The notes: a model not told the origin generated them from the letters alone. Positions 44,501-53,455 are shown, numbered from the stretch's first letter. The stretch is 64,000 nt of DNA from Methanomassiliicoccales archaeon (GCA_026394395.1 JAPKYK010000004.1:127838-191837), one strand, 5' to 3'. Translations and numbers: made by a program.

Positions 44501-45421
44501 TCAAACGAACTTCCAATCGCCTGGCTTCAGGTTCTTGCCCTTGTCGCCGCGCTTTCCGGAGCGCTTGGCGAGCCCGGACATGTTGTCAGAGACCTCCTCT
44601 TCGTCCGAGGCCTCGCCCTCCTCGTACCACTGCTCTCCCTTCTCGGCGTACTCCTCCTCGTAGTCCTGGTCCCTGGCGGTGGTCATGTCCTGCAGGTCGG
44701 AGAAACGGATGACCTTCTGCCCGGCCCTGGTAGACTTGGCCGCCTTGGTCGAGACCGGCCGGCCGCCCTTGACCGGGCGCTGCGGCTCTTCCTCCTGCTC
44801 CTCCGCCGGCCGCTTCTGATCGCCGCCCACCATCACGGTCATAGAGTTCCCGCCGTGGCGGGCCACGAAGTTCATCTCCAGCCGGGCCTGCTCGGCGAGT
44901 ATACCGCCGATGTAGGCGAAGGCCGCGGTGATTATGTAGACGTCCACACGGACATTGGTAGCTATCTGGATGGTGTCGATGAAGGAGATCATGTACATCT
45001 TCACGAAGGCGATGTACGGGGAGATCAGGGGCACGGCCCCTTCCAGCCACACCAGGATGGCCGAGGGGGTCCATTCCACGCCCATGATGACCGTGGGCAC
45101 TATGCCGTTATCCACCAAGGAGGTGATTACGAATATTATGCCGAGGGGCAACAGCGCCGCAAGCACGCCCTTCCAGGGCTTTCCCGCCCGTCGCCCGCCG
45201 ACGAATCCCGCTATCATCTGGCCGAAGACCGGCAGCCACCAAAGTAGGACCGTCAGGACAAAGGTGTACTTCACCGCGCTCCAGAAGGAATAGGGCACCT
45301 TGAGGTCCTGGAACTTCTTTATTTCCTCGTCCTCGTAGACCTCGGACAGGCGGTATACCCCGTGGTCGATGAGCGTGTTGGTTATATCATCGTCCGCATC
45401 GGCGCTACGCCTGAATACCAT
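44501..45421 (-). CDS. Membrane protein with charged C-terminal domain, unknown
   Basis: 306 residues. It has a soluble acidic N-terminus (about 45 residues), five or so membrane helices (about 55-190) and a very charged C-terminal half rich in Glu, Arg and Lys, probably disordered. No family was recognised. The start is ATG 45421 (M-V-F-R-R-S-A-D). It lies 55 bases upstream of the TFS gene, both on the minus strand, and may be cotranscribed. Confidence 0.7.
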   Translation of the reverse strand: MVFRRSADADDDITNTLIDHGVYRLSEVYEDEEIKKFQDLKVPYSFWSAVKYTFVLTVLLWWLPVFGQMIAGFVGGRRAGKPWKGVLAALLPLGIIFVITSLVDNGIVPTVIMGVEWTPSAILVWLEGAVPLISPYIAFVKMYMISFIDTIQIATNVRVDVYIITAAFAYIGGILAEQARLEMNFVARHGGNSMTVMVGGDQKRPAEEQEEEPQRPVKGGRPVSTKAAKSTRAGQKVIRFSDLQDMTTARDQDYEEEYAEKGEQWYEEGEASDEEEVSDNMSGLAKRSGKRGDKGKNLKPGDWKFV

Positions 45422-45511
45422 CCCATCCCCTTCGGTCGGACAGGTGTCCGACAATTACATTATGGCAAGGATACTATAAATCTCTTTTTCCGGAAGGGCG
45501 GAATGCCAGTA

Positions 45512-45868
45512 TCATCTTGGGACGTAGCCGCTGAGACCGAACATCACCAGGGCGCTCCTGGTGCTCTCCGGGGTCACACGAGATGGCTGGGTGGCATGCT
45601 GCAGGATATCATCGAGAGGATATTCAAGGAACTCGGACAGCAGTCTCAGCCGCAGCAGGGGGAAGGCCTGCTTGCCCTGCATTATCTGCACCACGCCCCA
45701 GCCAGGATGCACCCGGGAACGGTACCCCAGCCTCCGGCCCAGTTCGTTAACAGAACCGGCCTTCTCCAAACCCATCTTGATCAGCTGGACGCGGAAGGCG
45801 GAGCTGATCCATATCTTATCATGTTTCCGAGATATCCTCACATCGAAGACGGTGGCGAACTCGCCCAT
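45512..45868 (-). CDS. Small HTH-like protein
   Basis: 118 residues. The N-terminus F-D-V-R-I-S-R-K-H-D-K-I-W-I is followed by a helical region S-V-N-E-L-G-R-R-L-G-Y with I-M-Q-G-K-Q-A-F-P-L-L-R-L, which looks like a helix-turn-helix of the Cro/C1 kind. A DNA-binding regulator is likely. ATG 45868 is preferred over 45883, with a TTTTATAC box just upstream for a leaderless start. Confidence 0.7.
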   Translation of the reverse strand: MGEFATVFDVRISRKHDKIWISSAFRVQLIKMGLEKAGSVNELGRRLGYRSRVHPGWGVVQIMQGKQAFPLLRLRLLSEFLEYPLDDILQHATQPSRVTPESTRSALVMFGLSGYVPR

Positions 45869-46049
45869 GGTAAAGAATCTCACGGTCCCGTATAAAACGA
45901 TTTTCTTCGTTCCTGCCGCCCCTCAGGTGGCTGGGACGCACCAAAAGTAGTATATATGCATGTGGAGTAGCGTGAACAAATAAATGGGAACGTCCCACAG
46001 GACGGCCACATTCAATATAAAAAAATCACGATCCAAGAGGTAGAAAGAA

Positions 46050-47288
46050 ATGAAAATGAAGTTTTTAGGCGGCTCCGAGATGGTAGGCAAGCTGGGCTTG
46101 CTCGTGGAGAACCAGGGCACCAACATAATGTTCGAGTATGGGATGCGTCTGGTGAAGAAGGAGATGCCCCAGTTCCCTATGATGCCCGCCGCGGACGTGG
46201 AAGGTGTGTTCATAACCCACTCCCATCTGGACCACAGTGGAGCAGTGCCCTTACTAGTGCATAATAAGGACTGCAGCGTGTACTGCAATGATCTCACCAT
46301 GGACATTGCGTCGCTGCTGTTCTTCGACTCCATGAAGATCGCCAAGGCCGAAGGGTACACTGATTTCCCCTACAAGGAACCGGACGTCAAGCACGTGTGG
46401 CAGAACTACCAGTCCTTCGAAATAGGCGAGACCCGCTCCATCGCAGGCCTGGAAGTACTGGCGCACTCCGCCGGACACATACCCGGGGCGCAGATGTACG
46501 AGATAAAGGGCGATTCGACCACGCTCTTCACCGGTGACATACACACCGAGAACACCCGCCTGACCTACGGCGCCAAGCCGGTCAAGTGCGACAACCTGAT
46601 CATCGAGGCCACCTACGCCGGAAGGAACCATCCCCCGCGGCTGAAGAGCGAGGCCCTGCTGGTGCAGAAGGTGCGCGAGGTCGTGGAGCGCGGTGGCACG
46701 GCCATCATACCCTGCTTCGCCGTGGGGCGCATGCAGGAGGTAATGCTCATCCTGAAGGACCAGCCCTACGACATGTGGGTGGACGGCATGGGCAAGACGG
46801 TGAACGGCTTCTACACCGACCATCCCGATTTTCTCAAGGACATCAGGTCGTTCAAGGCGGCCAAGCGCAAGTTCAACCCGGTGCGTACGTCGTCGGCCAG
46901 GGACAAGGCCCGGAAGGGGCAGGTCATCATCACCACCAGCGGAATGCTGGACGGCGGGCCGGTCCTGCACTACCTGGCCGACCAGAAGGACAACGCCAAG
47001 AGCGCGGTCATGCTGGTGGGGTACCAGGCCGAACAATCCAACGGACGCATGCTGCTGGACAAGGGCATGGTGGAGACGGCCAACGAGACCCTCAAGATCA
47101 ACTGCGAGGTCATGACCTTCGACCTTTCGGCGCACGCCGACCACGACGAACTGCTGAAGTTCATCAAGGGCTGCCAGCCGGAGAAGGTGGTGCTCATGCA
47201 CTCCGACAACCGCGAAGAGCTGGCCCAGGACCTCGAAGGCGATTACGAGGTGCTCATGCCCATGTGCGGGGACACCTTCGAGCTCTGA
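46050..47288 (+). CDS. Beta-CASP metallo-beta-lactamase RNase (CPSF-like)
   Basis: 412 residues. The metallo-lactamase motifs T-H-S-H-L-D-H-S-G, A-H-S-A-G-H, F-T-G-D-I-H and the beta-CASP motifs A (D), B (S-A-H-A-D-H) and C (M-H-S-D) are complete. These enzymes process or degrade RNA with 5'-3' exo- or endonuclease activity. It lacks the N-terminal KH domains of aCPSF1, so it is the shorter aCPSF2-like class. It has its own promoter region and is followed 14 bases later by nadC. Confidence 0.92.
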   Translation: MKMKFLGGSEMVGKLGLLVENQGTNIMFEYGMRLVKKEMPQFPMMPAADVEGVFITHSHLDHSGAVPLLVHNKDCSVYCNDLTMDIASLLFFDSMKIAKAEGYTDFPYKEPDVKHVWQNYQSFEIGETRSIAGLEVLAHSAGHIPGAQMYEIKGDSTTLFTGDIHTENTRLTYGAKPVKCDNLIIEATYAGRNHPPRLKSEALLVQKVREVVERGGTAIIPCFAVGRMQEVMLILKDQPYDMWVDGMGKTVNGFYTDHPDFLKDIRSFKAAKRKFNPVRTSSARDKARKGQVIITTSGMLDGGPVLHYLADQKDNAKSAVMLVGYQAEQSNGRMLLDKGMVETANETLKINCEVMTFDLSAHADHDELLKFIKGCQPEKVVLMHSDNREELAQDLEGDYEVLMPMCGDTFEL

Positions 47289-47301
47289 CGACAGGGTTGA
47301 T

Positions 47302-48147
47302 ATGCGCTCAGGGGAATTGAAGGGCATGGACCTCATCGACCTGTACCTGCAGGAGGACCTGGGGGAGGGTGACATCACCTCCCAGGCCTTGGTGGATGAC
47401 CGGGAGGGCCGGGCGGCCATCGCTGCGGGACAGGATGGTACGCTGGCCGGTCTTGAAGAGGCCGTAGAGGTCTTCCGCCGCACTGGCTGCCAATGCCGTC
47501 AGCTGGCCAAGGACGGGGAGGCGGTCAAGGAAGGGCAGGTGGTCCTGGAGATATCCGGTCCCCTGAAGGGCATACTGGCCGGAGAACGACTCGCGCTCAA
47601 CTTCATCATGCGCATGAGCGGCGTGGCCACGCTGACCCGTCAAGTGGTCGGCTCATGTAAAAAAGCAAATCCCAACGTGGTGGTGGCCGCCACCAGGAAG
47701 ACCACCCCCGGCTTCCGCCGCTTCGAGAAGAAGGCCGTACGGCTGGGAGGGGGCGACCCGCACCGCTTCGGGCTGGACGACGCCTTTCTGATCAAGGACA
47801 ACCACCTGACCATCGTCGGCAGCGTCTTTCAGGCCGTGAAGAAGGCCCGATCGCACTCCTTCGGGAAGAAGGTGGAGATCGAGGTCGAGTCGCTAGAGCA
47901 GGCCCAGGAGGCCGCCCGGGCCTCGGCGGACATCATCATGCTGGACAACATGACCCCGTCCCAGGCCAAGGAATGCTATCTGGCCGTCAAGGCCATCGAC
48001 CAGAAGATACTGGTAGAGGTCAGCGGGGGCATCACCCTGAAGAGCGCCAAAGACTACGCGCACTACGCTGACGTGATCTCGATGGGCGCGCTGACGCATT
48101 CCGCGCCCGCTGTGCACTTCTCCCTGCATATTGTGAGCGATCAGTAG
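47302..48147 (+). CDS. nadC: Nicotinate-nucleotide pyrophosphorylase (quinolinate PRTase)
   Basis: 281 residues. E-D-L-G-E-G-D-I-T-S at the N-terminus, A-T-R-K-T-T-P-G-F-R and D-D-A-F-L-I-K-D-N-H-L are the quinolinate and PRPP binding blocks. It makes nicotinate mononucleotide from quinolinate, the entry to NAD synthesis. nadA and nadB are not in the window. It follows the RNase gene closely and overlaps the convergent TM2 protein gene by seven bases. Confidence 0.95.
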   Translation: MRSGELKGMDLIDLYLQEDLGEGDITSQALVDDREGRAAIAAGQDGTLAGLEEAVEVFRRTGCQCRQLAKDGEAVKEGQVVLEISGPLKGILAGERLALNFIMRMSGVATLTRQVVGSCKKANPNVVVAATRKTTPGFRRFEKKAVRLGGGDPHRFGLDDAFLIKDNHLTIVGSVFQAVKKARSHSFGKKVEIEVESLEQAQEAARASADIIMLDNMTPSQAKECYLAVKAIDQKILVEVSGGITLKSAKDYAHYADVISMGALTHSAPAVHFSLHIVSDQ

Positions 48148-48590
48148 CAGCGAGGCGGGGAGTTCATATTATTGTGCTCCTCGGCCAGCTTATAGGCGTC
48201 CACGATCTGCCAGACATATGCCACCAACGAGATGATCGACGCAATCACGCTCCACCAAATAAAACCGGTGAAGCTTTCCACGTCCACCACGAAGACGAAA
48301 GGCAGCACCGACAGAACGGTGAACAGCGGCAGCAGTAAAAGGATCAGCACGCCCCGCAGCACATGGCCTACGTAGATCTGCCCCACCCCGGGCAGCAGCA
48401 GGGAGAGGATGACGGCGATGAGCGGTTCCTTGCGGTCCGCCGGCATCGTGAAGGTCGCGCTGTATTGATTGCCTGAGTACGACGCCTGCTGGTATGGGCC
48501 GGACGCCCCCATTTGTAATGGTGCGCCGCAGCGGTCGCAGAACCTTCCTCCTTCCATCACCTGATTGCCACACTTGGAACAATAAGGCAT
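48141..48590 (-). CDS. Zinc-ribbon TM2-domain membrane protein
   Basis: 149 residues. C-S-K-C-G near residue 4 and C-D-R-C-G near residue 18 form a ribbon, then a polar linker and a TM2 domain: two hydrophobic helices with L-P-G-V-G-Q-I-Y-V-G-H and a C-terminal D-A-Y-K-L-A. Function unknown. ATG 48590 is used; the earlier in-frame start at 48617 adds nine residues. Confidence 0.82.
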   Translation of the reverse strand: MPYCSKCGNQVMEGGRFCDRCGAPLQMGASGPYQQASYSGNQYSATFTMPADRKEPLIAVILSLLLPGVGQIYVGHVLRGVLILLLLPLFTVLSVLPFVFVVDVESFTGFIWWSVIASIISLVAYVWQIVDAYKLAEEHNNMNSPPRCY

Positions 48591-48673
48591 TTGACCTTCC
48601 CCGCAATTACAGCGCAATCCTCATAAATGATTTTTTCGAAAGGATTTTATTGCACCCCTGCCCTGGCCGCTCC

Positions 48674-48853
48674 ATGGACTTCGAGAAGTACGAATGCCAG
48701 TTCTGCGGGCGCCCGGCCAAGCAGTTCGTGTTCGCTGCCTTCGTCTGCGAGAACGAGGACTGCGTGGACAAGGCCCGCGAGGAGCGCGGGGGTCCAGGCG
48801 GACACATGAAGGCCAAGGCCCACGGCAACATCGTAGACATCAAGGACGAGTGA
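48674..48853 (+). CDS. 59-residue Cys-rich small protein
   Basis: ATG 48674 to TGA 48851-48853. C-Q-F-C-G near residue 8 and C-E-N-E-D-C near residue 25 suggest a small zinc finger, followed by a charged tail. A TTTTATTG box sits about 25-30 bases upstream, fitting a leaderless start. A longer frame from 48494 is the antisense of the TM2 gene and not real. Confidence 0.7.
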   Translation: MDFEKYECQFCGRPAKQFVFAAFVCENEDCVDKAREERGGPGGHMKAKAHGNIVDIKDE

Positions 48854-48905
48854 ACGGCCCTTAGCCAATACCCTTAATATCATCTTTCTACCATCCCCAC
48901 CAACG

Positions 48906-49610
48906 ATGCGCGCCAGGATAGTCGGTTTCGCCAAAACATCTCTGCTGGACTGGGACGGCATGGTGGCCACCACCGTGTACCTCCAGGGCTGCAACTTCCG
49001 CTGCCCCTTCTGCCACAATCCCGATCTGCTATCTCCCACCGCCGAGGTGGAGGAGGCTCCCTGGGAGGTCGTGGAGGAGTACCTTCTGGACAACCAGGAC
49101 TTCCTGGACGGAGTGGTCATCACCGGAGGTGAGCCTACCCTCAACGAGGACCTGCCGGAACTGATAAGGAAGGTCCGGAAGCTGGGGCTAAAGGTCAAGC
49201 TGGACACCAACGGTACGAACCCGGAGGTTCTGGAGGACCTGCTGCGCGCCGGCCTGCTGGACTACGTGGCCATGGACCTGAAGGCCCCTCTGGACCATCA
49301 GTACGACCAGCTTTGCGGAACGGAGGTGGACCTGGAGGCCATAAAGCGCTCCATCCATCTGTTAATGACGTCCGGGGTGGACTACGAGTTCCGGACCACC
49401 GTGGTCCCGCACTATCTGAAGGCGGCGGACATAGAGCGCATGGCTTCCTTCATCGGCGGGGCCAAGAAGTACGCCCTGCAGCAGTTCAAGAACGACCGCA
49501 CCCTGGACCGACGGTTGAGCCAGGTCGACCCTTACAACGAAGGCGAGGTGCTGGGCATGGCCGAGACCGCCCGAAAGTACGTGCGCAAGGTCGTCCTAAG
49601 GGGCATCTGA
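48906..49610 (+). CDS. nrdG: Radical SAM activase, anaerobic ribonucleotide reductase type
   Basis: 234 residues. The radical SAM cluster motif C-N-F-R-C-P-F-C (C-x3-C-x2-C) at about residues 30-37, then the G-G-E-P-T block. It would generate a glycyl radical in a partner enzyme such as anaerobic ribonucleotide reductase; pyruvate formate-lyase-type activases share the same fold, so the partner is an inference. The gene has its own promoter and precedes the KaiC-like group. Confidence 0.85.
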   Translation: MRARIVGFAKTSLLDWDGMVATTVYLQGCNFRCPFCHNPDLLSPTAEVEEAPWEVVEEYLLDNQDFLDGVVITGGEPTLNEDLPELIRKVRKLGLKVKLDTNGTNPEVLEDLLRAGLLDYVAMDLKAPLDHQYDQLCGTEVDLEAIKRSIHLLMTSGVDYEFRTTVVPHYLKAADIERMASFIGGAKKYALQQFKNDRTLDRRLSQVDPYNEGEVLGMAETARKYVRKVVLRGI

Positions 49611-49623
49611 GCTTGCTCCGAGA

Positions 49624-49633
49624 TTTTAATATG
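49624..49633 (+). promoter_or_regulatory. TATA box of the first KaiC-like gene
   Basis: TTTTAATATG lies 19-28 bases before ATG 49652, which supports a leaderless start at that ATG rather than at the distal TTG 49738. Confidence 0.5.
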
Positions 49634-49651
49634 GCGTAAGGTCATAAGGCC

Positions 49652-50400
49652 ATGGACGGCAATCAGGCCGAGGGGGGAGTGCAACGGAGGTAGGGGAGAG
49701 CAGGCTCAGGACGCACATAGAAGGTTTTGACAGGATCTTGGACGGAGGCATACCCGAAGGACACGTGGTGCTGATCGCTGGCACCCCGGGGACCATGAAG
49801 TCGTCCTTGACCTACTACATCCTTTACAACAACGCCTTGGAGGAAGGTCTCACTTCCGTCTACGTCACCCTCGAGCAGAGTCGGGAGAGCATGCTGCGCC
49901 AGATGGGGCAGATGGGCATGGGCATCGACAAGGTCAAGGACAAGCTGCACATGCTGGACCTGGCCATAATCCGGAAGAAGCTCCGGGAGGTCGCCGGAGG
50001 CGAATCCTGGCTTCAGGTGTTCAAGGCCTACATCACCAATCTGAAGAAGGACCTGGACTTCAAGATCCTGGTCATCGATTCCATGGAGGTGCTGGAGACC
50101 ATGTCGGAGATCCGCAACCGCCGCACCGACCTCTTCTACTTCTTCGAATGGCTCAGGGACCTAGGCGTCACCGTCTTCCTCATCTCCGAGAGCTCCTCGG
50201 AACGCCTCATCGACGGCAAGTACGACGAAGGGTACCTCTCGGACAGTATGATTACCCTCAAGATGCAGGTTATACGCGACGTGGATATGCAGCGGCGCAT
50301 CCGCTGCGTGAAGATGAGAGAGACCAACCACGATCCGTCCTACTTCTCGCTGCTGTACAATAACGGACGATTCCAGGTGACCAGGGTCATCAGTGAGTGA
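49652..50400 (+). CDS. KaiC-like ATPase 1, needs a -1 shift at a G run
   Basis: RecA-like KaiC family. From position 49681 the frame reads S-R-L-R-T-H-I-E-G-F-D-R-I-L-D-G-G-I-P and then G-T-P-G-T-M-K-S-S (Walker A) and I-L-V-I-D-S (Walker B), ending at TGA 50398-50400. No ATG, GTG or TTG precedes TTG 49738 in this frame, but ATG 49652 in frame 2 runs into the run of G at 49672-49677 and a TAG at 49691. One extra G would join them. A sequence error, a programmed -1 shift or a start at TTG 49738 are all possible. The third member at 51782 shows the expected N-terminus. Confidence 0.75.
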
Positions 50401-50405
50401 TTAAC

Positions 50406-51728
50406 ATGATGCCCCGAAGCAAGTTCGAATGTCCGCGCTGCGGATACGGCGTCCGGCCTACCGACCAGCAATGCGGACGATGCGGCGGCGACCTCCGGAC
50501 CAAGACCAGCCAACCCTTGGAGGTCAATCTCACAGGGGTTAAGCTGGACCGCACCAAGGCCGAGGAATGCGGCAAGGTGCGCATCCGTTCCGTGGAGCCC
50601 GTACCGGTGAACCGGCCGGACAGCACCCTGCAATTCAAGGCCAATGAACTGGAGAGAAGGGAGAAGGTCATCCAGGAGCGCGAGAGGAAGCTGTCGGCCG
50701 AGGCTGAGGAGATGGAGGGACGCTCCAATCGTTCCCAGACTTCCGATAAGGCGCCGGCCGCCCCCACGCCTTCGGAGATGGACGAACTGCGTCAGAAGAT
50801 CAGGGACGACCTGCAACGTCAGTTCGAACCGGAACTGGAGGCGCTACAGTTACAGTTGCAGGAAAAGGAAGAGGAGCTCCAGGAGATCCGGGAGCAGTCC
50901 CAAGCGCCGGGTGACCTCGGGAAGGCCCAGGCGATTAGCGAAGAGGAACTAGCTCGGATGACCGAGGAGATCTTCCAGGAGCTGCAGGGGCAGCTGGACA
51001 CCCCGCTGAAGGTCGGCGGCGTAGGCCTGGTCAAGACCAACATCCCCAAGTTGGACGATGTGCTGAACGGCGGGTTCCCGCAGGGCAACACCGTCCTGTT
51101 CAACGGGGCCCCGGGCACCATGAAGAGCATCTTGGCGTACACCATAATGCACCGGGCCGCGGTCAGGGACGGGATCAGCGGGCTGTACCTCACTATGGGG
51201 CAGAGCCGGCGCTCGCTCCTCCGGCAGATGGGGAAGCTGGGAATGCCGATTGAGGCGGCTGGCGGGCTACTGAGGGTCACCGACCTGAAGGACCTGAAAA
51301 AGGCCACGGAATCCATTGGCGGCAACTGGCGCGACCTGATGCTGGAATACGTGCACCAGGTGCAGAAGGAGATAGGGTTCAGGATCTTTGTTCTTGACTC
51401 ACTAGAATCGTTCAAGGCCGTGTCCGAGCACTGCTTCGCTCGGCAGGACCTGAAGGACCTGTTCGACTGGTTCAAGTCACTGGGAATAACCGTGCTGGTG
51501 ATATCGGAGAACATCTCTGACGAGTGGGACGAGGAGAACCAGGGGGAGGCGTACCTTTCCGACGGCATCATCGAGCTGCGCATGCGGGAGATGGCCGATT
51601 CCCGGGTGCAGCGCTGGGTCAGGTGCGTGAAGATGCGCGGGGCCAACGCCGACCACCGCTATTACGCCATGTTCCACGACGGCAAGGAGTTCAACATGTC
51701 CCTGCCCTTGGCCAATAAACCGTTCTGA
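50406..51728 (+). CDS. KaiC-like ATPase 2 with zinc ribbon and coiled coil
   Basis: 440 residues. An N-terminal C-P-R-C-G and C-G-R-C-G zinc ribbon (about 8-30) leads to a long, charged coiled coil (about 75-190, with E-K-E-E-E-L-Q) and a KaiC-like ATPase domain with G-A-P-G-T-M-K-S (Walker A) and F-V-L-D-S-L-E (Walker B). It probably oligomerises and signals, by analogy with KaiC and archaeal GvpD/FlaH-like ATPases. Start ATG 50406 (GTG 50397 overlaps the preceding stop as GTGA); the genes are coupled. Confidence 0.85.
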   Translation: MMPRSKFECPRCGYGVRPTDQQCGRCGGDLRTKTSQPLEVNLTGVKLDRTKAEECGKVRIRSVEPVPVNRPDSTLQFKANELERREKVIQERERKLSAEAEEMEGRSNRSQTSDKAPAAPTPSEMDELRQKIRDDLQRQFEPELEALQLQLQEKEEELQEIREQSQAPGDLGKAQAISEEELARMTEEIFQELQGQLDTPLKVGGVGLVKTNIPKLDDVLNGGFPQGNTVLFNGAPGTMKSILAYTIMHRAAVRDGISGLYLTMGQSRRSLLRQMGKLGMPIEAAGGLLRVTDLKDLKKATESIGGNWRDLMLEYVHQVQKEIGFRIFVLDSLESFKAVSEHCFARQDLKDLFDWFKSLGITVLVISENISDEWDEENQGEAYLSDGIIELRMREMADSRVQRWVRCVKMRGANADHRYYAMFHDGKEFNMSLPLANKPF

Positions 51729-51743
51729 AATTGAAAAAACGGT

Positions 51744-51753
51744 ATTATATACC
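51744..51753 (+). promoter_or_regulatory. TATA box of the third KaiC-like gene
   Basis: ATTATATACC lies about 30-38 bases before ATG 51782 and inside the longer TTG-started frame, so transcription would start downstream of that TTG. Confidence 0.5.
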
Positions 51754-51781
51754 TATAAATGATTATATTTCGGCCGAGGGG

Positions 51782-52501
51782 ATGGGAATCGGGATCGAAC
51801 GAGTGAAGACCTACATTCACAATTTCGATGAGTACATTCAGGGCGGGATACCCAAAGGGCACGTCATCCTGATATCTGGAACACCAGGGACCATGAAGTC
51901 CTCCCTCTGCTACAGCATACTTTACAATAACGCCAAGCACCACGGGACACGCAGCGTGTACATGACCCTGGAGCAGAGCAAGGAGAACCTCCTGCAGCAG
52001 ATAAACCTCATGGGCATGAACGACCCGGCGGTACAAGAAAAGGTGTACGTCCTGGACCTGGCCACCATCAGGAAGAACGTCACCGAGATGATGGCAAAAG
52101 GGTCCTGGCTGCAGGTGTTCAAGATGTACGCCGAGACGGTCAAGAAGGACCTGGGGTACGACTTACTGGTGCTGGACTCGCTCGACGTCCTGGAGATGGC
52201 GGCCCAGCTCAACAACGACCGGCGCAACGACCTGTTCTACCTGTTCATGTGGCTGAGGGGCTTGAACGTCACCTCCTTCCTTATTTCCGAAACGTCCCCG
52301 GACCAGATGTTCAACAGCCGCTTCGAGGAGGGCTACCTGGCCGACGGGGTCATATCCTTGAAACTGCAGAACATCGGGGAGGCGGACGTGCAGCGCCGCA
52401 TACGCGCGGTGAAATTGCGCTCCACGAACCACAAGACCGGATACTTCTCCCTCATGTTCAGCGACGGGATGTTCCGGGCCACCCAGGTCATCAACGAATG
52501 A
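51782..52501 (+). CDS. KaiC-like ATPase 3
   Basis: 239 residues, close paralogue of KaiC-like ATPase 1: V-K-T-Y-I-H-N-F-D-E-Y-I-Q-G-G, G-T-P-G-T-M-K-S-S, L-L-V-L-D-S-L and F-L-I-S-E-T-S occur in the same order. The Walker A has Met before Lys instead of Gly (GTMKS), as in both neighbours. ATG 51782 is chosen because a TATA box (51744-51753) lies inside the longer TTG-started frame. Likely ATP-dependent signalling or assembly factor; the partner is unknown. Confidence 0.87.
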   Translation: MGIGIERVKTYIHNFDEYIQGGIPKGHVILISGTPGTMKSSLCYSILYNNAKHHGTRSVYMTLEQSKENLLQQINLMGMNDPAVQEKVYVLDLATIRKNVTEMMAKGSWLQVFKMYAETVKKDLGYDLLVLDSLDVLEMAAQLNNDRRNDLFYLFMWLRGLNVTSFLISETSPDQMFNSRFEEGYLADGVISLKLQNIGEADVQRRIRAVKLRSTNHKTGYFSLMFSDGMFRATQVINE

Positions 52502-52526
52502 TGGCTGGGACGCCATTCTCTAAACA

Positions 52527-52535
52527 TTTTTATAT
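52527..52535 (+). promoter_or_regulatory. TATA box of tRNA-Val
   Basis: TTTTTATAT, ending 27 bases before the first base of the tRNA gene. Confidence 0.6.
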
Positions 52536-52562
52536 CCCCTTCCCATTGCATCGCCTACCTAA

Positions 52563-52638
52563 GGGCTCATGGTCTAGCGGTTATGACGTCTGCTTCACAC
52601 GCAGAAGGTCGCCGGTTCGAATCCGGCTGGGCCCACCA
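52563..52638 (+). tRNA. tRNA-Val (anticodon CAC)
   Basis: The cloverleaf fits: acceptor GGGCTCA pairs with TGGGCCC (one G-T pair), anticodon stem TCTGC/GCAGA encloses TTCACAC, and the T arm GCCGG-TTCGAAT-CCGGC is complete. The anticodon CAC reads the Val codon GUG. The discriminator A is at 52635 and CCA (52636-52638) is encoded. No intron. Confidence 0.96.
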
Positions 52639-52825
52639 TGTCTCTTATCCAGACAATTATTTTTTGATTTCAATTATTAACTCGGAAAAATAGTAAAACT
52701 GGCTAAGCTAACCTTTTTGCCCCCTTTGGGCTTGCTATATATCCTTCAGAATTCCGGTCCTGAAATTTATTCGGGGTTTTTCAATCCTAGGGAGATACAT
52801 ACATTTTTATTCCGTGAATTATCTA

Positions 52826-52834
52826 CTATAAATT
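52826..52834 (+). promoter_or_regulatory. Probable TATA box of the TBP gene
   Basis: CTATAAATT, in an A+T-rich leader that also holds CGAAATACTTTTAA at 52840-52853, which could serve as an alternative BRE-TATA. Which is used is not decidable by eye. Confidence 0.45.
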
Positions 52835-52889
52835 AATATCGAAATACTTTTAAGTGAGTATTTAATTAAGGTCAGGAAAGGTGACCTAT

Positions 52890-53438
52890 TTGGCCAAGAT
52901 AAAAATAGAGAACGTCGTGGCTTCCACTACCCTCGGGGAAGAGCTTGACCTTCAATCAATCGCCCTCGCCCTGGACGGCGCGGAGTACGAGCCGGAGCAG
53001 TTCCCAGGCTTGATCTATCGGCTGAAGGACCCCAAGACCGCGACGCTGCTCTTCCGCAGCGGGAAGGTCGTGTGCACAGGCGGCAGGTCATTGTCCCAAG
53101 TCGAGGCGGCCATAAGCAAGGTCGTGAAGCAACTCGAGAAGGCCGGCATCAAGATCAAGGCAACACCGAAGGTCGTAGTGCAGAACATCGTGGCCTCTTC
53201 CGATCTGGGCCAGGAGATCAACCTGAACGCCATCGCCATCTCCCTGGGCCTGGAGAGAGTGGAGTACGAGCCGGAGCAGTTCCCTGGGCTCGTCTACCGC
53301 ATCGATGAGCCGAAGGTCGTCGTGCTCCTGTTCGGCTCTGGAAAGCTGGTCTGCACCGGTGCCAAGGTGGAGGAGGACGCTGAGGTGGCGGTGAAAAAGA
53401 TCACTGAGGAACTGAAGGCCGCGGGCTTATTGAAGTGA
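52890..53438 (+). CDS. tbp: TATA-binding protein
   Basis: 182 residues in two pseudo-repeats: I-K-I-E-N-V-V-A-S-T and V-V-V-Q-N-I-V-A-S-S begin each half, and both contain Y-E-P-E-Q-F-P-G-L-(I/V)-Y-R, the DNA-contacting saddle. It binds the TATA box and recruits TFB and RNA polymerase. Start TTG 52890 (M-A-K-I-K-I) follows GGTGA five bases upstream; GTG 52881 is an alternative adding three residues. An inverted repeat lies after the stop. Confidence 0.96.
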   Translation: MAKIKIENVVASTTLGEELDLQSIALALDGAEYEPEQFPGLIYRLKDPKTATLLFRSGKVVCTGGRSLSQVEAAISKVVKQLEKAGIKIKATPKVVVQNIVASSDLGQEINLNAIAISLGLERVEYEPEQFPGLVYRIDEPKVVVLLFGSGKLVCTGAKVEEDAEVAVKKITEELKAAGLLK

Positions 53439-53455
53439 GCTTCGCTTTCCCATGC

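Noticed and set aside
48494..48673. Upstream extension of the small Cys-rich protein
   Set aside because: It is antisense to the TM2 gene; the TATA box places transcription start close to ATG 48674.
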